From contig NZ_JACJKB010000007.1 in NCBI RefSeq assembly GCF_016900375.1, positions 62,001 to 126,000 of the forward strand: a DNA stretch of 64,000 bases, written 5' to 3'. The notes under the pieces were generated by a model. It was given only the letters and a program-made list of their open reading frames with translations. It was not told the origin of the DNA and did not search any database. Numbering within the stretch: the stretch's first letter is position 1; every line of letters begins with the position of its first letter. Both the position numbers and the translations under genes were made by a program. The DNA is from Collinsella tanakaei (GTDB taxonomy: Bacteria > Actinomycetota > Coriobacteriia > Coriobacteriales > Coriobacteriaceae). Positions 59,463-64,000 of the stretch are shown one piece after another.

Positions 59463-60844
59463 CACTCATCGCCTCCCTTCTCAGCGGTATCGGTGGGCGC
59501 GGCGTCTGCAGGGGCATCCGCGGGGTTCGCCGGCGGCTTCTCCTCCCCCTGGGCGCGCCGGGCTTTCTTCGCCGCGCGGATCTTCTTAAAGCGGTCGATG
59601 TTCTTGGGCTCCAGCCCCTTCGCGTCGAGCTCGTCGTAGAGCGCGGCGGCGCGGGCGCCCGCCTTGTGGGCGTCCTCGGTGCCGTGCTTGACGTCCCAAC
59701 GGCGCTCAGGCTCGAAGTCGGCGCCGCCGTCGACACGGCCGGCGACCTTCATGCCGACGCCATGCACCACGAGCGCGGCGACGACCAAGCCGGAAACGGC
59801 AAGGGCGGCGGTGGTGGGCTGGAAGTGGAAACCGAGCAGCGAGAGGTCGCGATGGCGCTTGATGAACGGCGTGTTCTCGTCGACCCAGTTGCGCTGCGGA
59901 TGCATCGGCTCGATGTTGCCGCAGCCGATGCACGGCGCGCCGGACTCCACGCACCACGAGGTGGAGCGGTTCCAGCGCGTGATGGGGCAGGTGGTAAACG
60001 TCTGCGGACCGCGGCAGCCGAGCGGGTACAGGCAATAGCCCTTGGCCTCCTCGGCGCTGCCGAAGCGGTAGACGAACTCGCCGTTCTCGAAGTGACCGCG
60101 ACGCGGGCAGTTGTCGTGCACCGTCTGATTGCCGATGCTCACCGGCACGTTCTTCCCGTTGAGCTCAGGCAGGCGACCCATGAGCGCGTACTCCACGATC
60201 ACCGCGACGAGCCACTCGGGGTTCGCCGGGCAGCACGGGATGTTGACCACCGGCGTGCCGATGCCGCGCTCTTCCAAGAACTTCTGGACACCCATGGCCT
60301 CGGCGTCGTTGGGACGCGCGGCCATCCAGCCGCCGTCGCATGCGCAGGAACCGAGCGCGATCACGGCGTCGGCCTTCTCGGCGGTCTCGGCCAAAGAATC
60401 GGTTCCCTTCTCGCCGCCCACGAGCAGCACGTTGCCGTCGTAGACCGTGGGCACCGCACCCTCGTAAACCAAAATGTAGCCGCCCGCCTCGATGGTGTCC
60501 TTGCGAGCCTGCTCCATGGAATGGCCGGCAGCCGCGGAGAGCGTCTCGCTGTAGTTGAGCGAGATGGTCTCGAGAACAAGCTGCGGGATGTCAGGCGTGT
60601 TGGTCTGCGCCAAAGCCTCGGTACAGCCCGAGCACGAGCCGCCTTCCATCCAGATCACGGGCAGCAGCTTGCCTGACGTCTCGCCGATTTCGATCGCCTC
60701 GGCGACGCGCGGCGCCATGGCCTCGGTAAGCCCGAGCATGACAGCCAGGCTACCGCAGTACTTCAGAAAATCGCGCCGGGTAAAGCCGTTTGCCGTGAGG
60801 CGTTCGGCCAGGGAACCCTGCGCGGTCCTCGTCGTTTCCGCCAT
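59462..60844 (-). CDS. [NiFe]-hydrogenase small subunit with Tat signal
   Basis: A 460-residue iron-sulfur subunit. Residues 22-28 (TRRDFLK) form a twin-arginine signal, so the enzyme is exported to the outer face of the membrane. EGGSCSGCTEA starts the proximal cluster, with further Cys at GSCACDGG, PCCPANPEW, CLYPLGCRGP and CIGCGN. A C-terminal transmembrane helix (LAVSGLVVAALVVHGVG) and a long charged, Ala/Pro-rich tail of ~90 residues follow; the tail is longer than usual. GGGAGG precedes the ATG. Confidence 0.97.
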   Translation of the reverse strand: MAETTRTAQGSLAERLTANGFTRRDFLKYCGSLAVMLGLTEAMAPRVAEAIEIGETSGKLLPVIWMEGGSCSGCTEALAQTNTPDIPQLVLETISLNYSETLSAAAGHSMEQARKDTIEAGGYILVYEGAVPTVYDGNVLLVGGEKGTDSLAETAEKADAVIALGSCACDGGWMAARPNDAEAMGVQKFLEERGIGTPVVNIPCCPANPEWLVAVIVEYALMGRLPELNGKNVPVSIGNQTVHDNCPRRGHFENGEFVYRFGSAEEAKGYCLYPLGCRGPQTFTTCPITRWNRSTSWCVESGAPCIGCGNIEPMHPQRNWVDENTPFIKRHRDLSLLGFHFQPTTAALAVSGLVVAALVVHGVGMKVAGRVDGGADFEPERRWDVKHGTEDAHKAGARAAALYDELDAKGLEPKNIDRFKKIRAAKKARRAQGEEKPPANPADAPADAAPTDTAEKGGDE

Positions 60845-61215
60845 CCGTACACCTCCCTATGCAATTGCGCGCCACGAGACGCGTCTTCCCCTCTTTGCTC
60901 GGCATCCGCCCGCGGCATCGCCACGGCATGGATGCCCGATACCTATCGGCACCGTGCTCATTATTGCCCAAATCCCACCAAGGTGAAAGGGAGTCAGGAT
61001 GCATTTCGCATGCTGTATATATGGCTGGCTTCTTGCCGACGTCCGCCCGTCGGCAGCAAGGCGTCGGAAGGAGCGCGTCCTCGCACAAGACGATATGAGA
61101 AAGCCATTGAGGGGAAGCCTCCCGCGACATGCCGGGTCGCGGGCTGGGCGGGAACAATGGTGTTGTATCGTCACCTGCGGTGCCGCCGTACCGCACGCAT
61201 GGGAGGAGGCTCCCC
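60845..61215. other. Region between hydrogenase operon and IS110 transposase
   Basis: No protein gene is supported. On the minus strand TTCACC-17-ATAATG (near 60963-60991) could be a hydrogenase promoter. An 8-bp hairpin TGCCGACG/CGTCGGCA lies at 61034-61055. The part nearest the transposase may be the left end of the element, where IS110-type elements carry a bridge RNA; its boundary was not found. Confidence 0.35.
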
Positions 61216-62550
61216 ATGACCCATGTTACCTCCATCGGCCTCGACGTACACGCCCGCTCGGTCGCCGCGTGCGCCTTCGACCCGTTCACCGGCGAGGTGG
61301 TGCAGCGGGCCTTCGGCGCGGACGCCGGCGAGATCGCGGCCTGGATCAAGGGGTTCAAGGAGCCCAAGGCCGTCTACGAGAGCGGGCCGACCGGCTTCGC
61401 GCTCTGCCGGGAGCTGCGCGGCCTCGGCGTCGACTGCGTCGTCGGCGCCGTCTCGAGGATGCAGAGGCCCGCGGCGGACAGGCGGCGCAAGAACGACCGC
61501 AACGACGCCGCCTTCCTCGCCAGGCTGCTCGCGACGCGCAACGTCGTCGAGGTGTGGGTCCCGCCCCTCGAGGTCGAGGCCGCCCGCGACCTGTCGCGGG
61601 CGCTCGACGACGCGCGGGACGACCTGCAGCGGGCGCGCCAGCGCCTCTCCAAGTTCCTGCTGAGGCGCGGGCACGCCTTCGACGAGACCGACGCCCTGGG
61701 GCGCAGGAGGGGCGCCTGGACGCGCGCGTTCTGGCGCTGGGCCGAGGGCCTCAGGCCCGCAGAGCCGGCGGCCGCCGCGGCCTTCGACCACTACGTCACC
61801 TGCGTGCGCTGCGCCGAGTCGGACAAGCGGGCGCTGGAGAGGCGGGTCGCCGAGGAGGCCGCGGCCGATCTGTGGCGCCCGCGCATCGAGGCGCTCTCGC
61901 TCATCAAGGGCATCGATGTCGCCACCGCCTTCTGCCTGGCCGCGGAGGCGGGCTGCTTCAGCAGGTTCCCGGCGGCGGGCTCCTACGCGTCGTGGCTCGG
62001 GCTCACCCCCTCGGAGCACTCGAGCGGCGAGAGGGAGGCGACCGGCGGCATCACCAAGACGGGCAACTCCCCCTCCAGGCGCGCGCTCGTCGAGGCCGCG
62101 TGGCACTTCAGGGCCTGCTCGCCGAAGCCGAAGGCGCCGCCGGCGGGGTCGTCGGTGCCGCCCGCGGTGAGGCGCCGCTGCGACGAGGCGACCAGGCGGC
62201 TCGCCGAGCGCCACGGGGCCCTGCGCGCCGCCGGGAAGCGCCCCTGCGTCGCCAACGTCGCGGTGGCGCGCGAGCTCGCCTGCTGGGTCTGGGAGATCGG
62301 CTGCAGGGCGGAGGGCGCGCTCGCGTGACCCTCCCGCGGAAACGCCTTCCCGCCGGGAGGGACCGCGCATCGACGCATCGCCGGGGCCGGCTCACGAGGC
62401 CTTTTATGGGCGGCCCGAGGGCTGCGCCCGGGAAACAAGACTACGGGGATTTCGAACGACGGTCCCGGACGGAGAGTCGAAATGCGGTAGCGCGCGGCGA
62501 CATACCCCCGCACGCCGCGCCACGAGCCCGCGGATATTAGCTTGCCAGGC
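61020..62550 (+). mobile_element. IS110-family insertion sequence, ends approximate
   Basis: The transposase gene and unusually long flanking non-coding sequences (~200 nt each side) suggest a complete IS110-type element. These elements lack terminal inverted repeats, so the ends cannot be read directly. A hairpin CCCTCCCG/CGGGAGGG lies just after the stop (62329-62361). The coordinates given are an estimate only. Confidence 0.4.
61216..62328 (+). CDS. IS110-family transposase (DEDD recombinase)
   Basis: A 370-residue recombinase. The RuvC-like DEDD domain has Asp10 (SIGLDVHARSV), Glu in AVYESGPTGFAL, and Asp/Asp in RKNDRNDAAFLARLL. The C-terminal Tnp domain has LSLIKGIDVATAFCLAAEAG, FPAAGSYASWLGLTPSEHSSGERE (serine nucleophile region) and GGITKTGNSPSRRALVEAAW. 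All catalytic blocks appear intact, so it may be active. GGGAGGAGG precedes the ATG. GC is even higher than its neighbours. It lies upstream of the hydrogenase promoter. Confidence 0.95.
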   Translation: MTHVTSIGLDVHARSVAACAFDPFTGEVVQRAFGADAGEIAAWIKGFKEPKAVYESGPTGFALCRELRGLGVDCVVGAVSRMQRPAADRRRKNDRNDAAFLARLLATRNVVEVWVPPLEVEAARDLSRALDDARDDLQRARQRLSKFLLRRGHAFDETDALGRRRGAWTRAFWRWAEGLRPAEPAAAAAFDHYVTCVRCAESDKRALERRVAEEAAADLWRPRIEALSLIKGIDVATAFCLAAEAGCFSRFPAAGSYASWLGLTPSEHSSGEREATGGITKTGNSPSRRALVEAAWHFRACSPKPKAPPAGSSVPPAVRRRCDEATRRLAERHGALRAAGKRPCVANVAVARELACWVWEIGCRAEGALA

Positions 62551-62598
62551 GAGCGACGACTAACGAGCATCCGCGCGGTCCCGACCGGCTGGAAAGAA
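62329..62598. other. Non-coding stretch after the IS110 transposase
   Basis: No gene. It contains the stop-proximal hairpin CCCTCCCG/CGGGAGGG and an ATTTCGA/TCGAAAT inverted repeat near 62450-62482, possibly the right end of the element. Confidence 0.35.
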
Positions 62599-62630
62599 CG
62601 CGGGTCCCGGATGGAATTCCGGGACCCGCG
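62599..62630. terminator. Hairpin downstream of IS110
   Basis: CGCGGGTCCCGGA and its complement form a 13-bp perfect stem with a 6-nt loop. A probable terminator for transcription leaving the insertion element. Confidence 0.65.
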
Positions 62631-62669
62631 ACGTCATGCCTATTGACAATGGCTTTCTCATATTAAGAA

Positions 62670-62702
62670 GCCCCCGGCGCTGACGGATACAGCGCCGGGG
62701 GC
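62670..62702 (-). terminator. Intrinsic terminator of rubrerythrin gene
   Basis: GCCCCCGGCGCTG and its complement form a 13-bp stem with a 7-nt loop; on the minus strand the stem is followed by TTCTTAATAT. It lies 28 nt after the rubrerythrin stop. Confidence 0.88.
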
Positions 62703-62730
62703 AGAGCGTCATATGCGCAGATACGTGCGA

Positions 62731-63270
62731 CTAGTAGTTGACGACATGCTCCTCGAAGTAGCTCTTCGGGTGAGCGCACACGGGGCAGAGCTCCGGAGCG
62801 GTGGGGCCAACATGCAGGTGACCGCAGTTGCCGCACTTCCACACCTTGACGCCCTCGCGGGTGAAGACCTCGCCCTTCTCGACGCGCTCGGCCAGCTTGA
62901 GGTAGCGCTCCTCGTGGGCCTTCTCGACGGCGCCGACGCCGCGGAACTTGGCGGCGATCTCCTTGAAGCCCTCCTCGTCGGCGGTCTTGGCGAACTCGTC
63001 GTACATGGTAGTCCACTCGTAGTTCTCACCGGCGGCAGCGTCCTTGAGGTTGGTCAGGGTGTCGGGCACAGCGCCGTCATGCAGGTACTTGAACCAGAGC
63101 TTGGCATGCTCGGACTCGTTCAGAGCGGTCTCCATGAAGATGTTGGAGATCTGGACGTATCCGTCCTTCTTGGCCTTGGAGGCGTAGTAACGATACTTGG
63201 TATGGGCCTGGGATTCACCGGCAAACGCGGTCTCGAGGTTCTTCTTGGTCTGGGAGTTTGCGAAGTCCAT
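62731..63270 (-). CDS. rbr: Rubrerythrin
   Basis: A 179-residue peroxide-reducing protein of anaerobes. The N-terminal ferritin-like domain binds a di-iron site ([44 protein letters not shown]). The C-terminal rubredoxin-like domain has CGNCGH and CPVCAH. Length and both metal motifs are complete. GAGGAGG precedes the ATG by 8 nt. It is a single-gene unit and would protect the hydrogenase-bearing anaerobe against H2O2. Confidence 0.98.
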   Translation of the reverse strand: MDFANSQTKKNLETAFAGESQAHTKYRYYASKAKKDGYVQISNIFMETALNESEHAKLWFKYLHDGAVPDTLTNLKDAAAGENYEWTTMYDEFAKTADEEGFKEIAAKFRGVGAVEKAHEERYLKLAERVEKGEVFTREGVKVWKCGNCGHLHVGPTAPELCPVCAHPKSYFEEHVVNY

Positions 63271-63451
63271 TGGTGTTTCCTCCTCTGCATCGTAAGGTTC
63301 CGGATATCAGGCGCGATCCGGTGCCCTTATTGTAAATGATTCCTAATAAGAAATCACCTACGTACACAGTTCCTATACCCAACTTCACGCGGGCTTCACA
63401 CCCATCGACCCCTGCGCTGCCAACGGCCCATAATCGCAGCCCAACGGCACC

Positions 63452-63521
63452 TGGCCTCTTTGGGGACGTAGCCGCCAGGCGCCACATGTGGCGCCTGGCG
63501 GCTACGTCCCCAAAGAGGCCA
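63452..63521. repeat. Long palindromic repeat, family I, copy 4 (70-nt perfect palindrome)
   Basis: A perfect palindrome of 35-nt arms with no loop, centred on CACATGTG and containing CTTTGGGGACGTAGCCGCC. It directly abuts the stop codon of the MutY-like gene (63522-63524), so it likely terminates it. The usual flank is missing. Confidence 0.92.
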
Positions 63522-64000
63522 TCAGGCGATGGTCCAGAGCGGGCCTTCGACGACGGCGAACCCTTCGCGAACGAGGTCGGAGAGAATCGACTCCACCTCG
63601 GCGGAGGGAACGGCATCGCGCCCGGACGCGCGCTCGAGGTCATCGACGCCGCTGCGCACCTGGTCGAGCGTGAGCCCCGCTTCTCCAGCCGCCTGGGCAT
63701 CGAGCAGCATCCGCACGATATGTGCGCGCTTCTGCCGCCGCGAGCCTTCGAAGCGTGACTGGCGCGTGTAGCTTTTGGACCGGCGCGACGGGTTGGGAAT
63801 CGTCTTCTTCAGATAGGCGCCGTAATCGAGCATGGCGTAATACCACGAACGGGGCGTGTCGTCGACGTCCTGCGGCTCGGCATATGGACCCGAGGCGGCA
63901 GCATCGCCCTCGCCCACCCCGCGCGGGCAGGTCGCCTCCACGAGCGGCACAAGTTCGCGATCGGGCACGTCAGGCACGTCGGGAAACAGATGATGCAGCA
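63522..64000 (-). CDS. MutY-like A/G-specific adenine glycosylase, C-terminal part (cut by window edge)
   Basis: The last ~159 residues of a gene that continues beyond the right edge. TPRSWYYAMLDYGAYLKKTIPNPSRRSKSY matches the stretch of MutY-type base-excision glycosylases that normally precedes the iron-sulfur cluster, here without the Cys ligands, followed by TRQSRFEGSRRQKRAHIVRMLL and a winged-helix-like tail. Such Fe-S-less MutY relatives occur in Actinobacteria. The catalytic residues lie outside the window. The family call is probable, not certain. Confidence 0.7.
   Translation of the reverse strand, partial: LHHLFPDVPDVPDRELVPLVEATCPRGVGEGDAAASGPYAEPQDVDDTPRSWYYAMLDYGAYLKKTIPNPSRRSKSYTRQSRFEGSRRQKRAHIVRMLLDAQAAGEAGLTLDQVRSGVDDLERASGRDAVPSAEVESILSDLVREGFAVVEGPLWTIA

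Noticed and set aside
57237-59639. Long plus-strand open frame opposite the hydrogenase genes
   Set aside because: The minus strand carries conserved hydrogenase motifs. The plus frame shows low-complexity His/Arg/Ala-rich residues typical of antisense frames.

Overview
The window looks like a chromosomal segment of a high-GC anaerobic gut actinobacterium of the class Coriobacteriia, most likely Collinsella or a close relative. This is inference from gene content: several PTS systems with GntR/LacI regulators, a Coriobacteria-type membrane [NiFe] hydrogenase, rubrerythrin, a T-box-controlled pheST, paired YitT proteins and uniformly GC-rich coding DNA. No rRNA, tRNA, CRISPR array, prophage or replication origin was seen.

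Layout. 0-8 kb: the start of a P-type cation ATPase; a LacI-regulated catabolic locus (DapA-family lyase, divergent Nramp-like transporter, LacI regulator, MFS carrier); pyruvate kinase. 8-24 kb: an orphan nuclease-like protein, a Zn-dependent phospholipase C-like protein, pheS-pheT behind a Phe T-box leader, an M32 carboxypeptidase, an SPFH protein, glmM, an EamA exporter, a large M16C protease, a UDG-superfamily glycosylase and 5-formyl-THF cyclo-ligase. 24-30 kb: metA (predicted acetyltransferase), a zinc-ribbon envelope protein and recQ. 30-41 kb: a sugar-amine locus with two FrlB-like SIS deglycases, a mannose-family PTS (EIIAB, EIIC, EIID), a HAD phosphatase, two GntR regulators and an EamA carrier, bracketed by two YitT paralogues. 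41-49 kb: mfd, a DUF1016 nuclease, an MFS exporter and two tandem paralogous membrane proteins. 49-53.4 kb: a GH4 6-phospho-alpha-glucosidase, its PTS EIICB and a divergent GntR regulator with an operator array. 53.5-57 kb: nth, rmuC and a small membrane protein. 56.4-60.8 kb: a [NiFe] hydrogenase (small, large, cytochrome b) and its maturation protease. 61-64 kb: an IS110-family transposase, rubrerythrin and the end of a MutY-like glycosylase.

The genes form carbohydrate modules: uptake and phosphorylation by PTS, release of hexose-6-phosphate by GH4 or SIS deglycases, then glycolysis through pyruvate kinase. Hydrogenase and rubrerythrin fit anaerobic redox metabolism. Sites resembling operators of the LacI regulator and of the third GntR regulator also lie upstream of pyk, which may tie sugar uptake to glycolysis.

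The most unusual content is intergenic. (1) Between pheS and pheT are two tandem copies of a ~120-nt element whose stems differ by compensatory changes and whose G.U pairs favour the strand opposite to pheST: a candidate structured RNA. (2) A dispersed family of very long hairpins has a shared core GGGGACGTAGCC and a shared flank; it occurs at 14.4, 18.7 (remnant), 30.7, 39.6, 41.0 (half) and 63.5 kb, with a 59-bp perfect stem at 30.7 kb. (3) A second hairpin family with the conserved loop ACCTG(G/T)C and variable, compensated stems occurs at 17.2, 40.9, 44.6 and 47.4 kb. (4) Three small inverted-repeat-bounded, MITE-like elements lie at 9.1, 24.4 and 48.9 kb.
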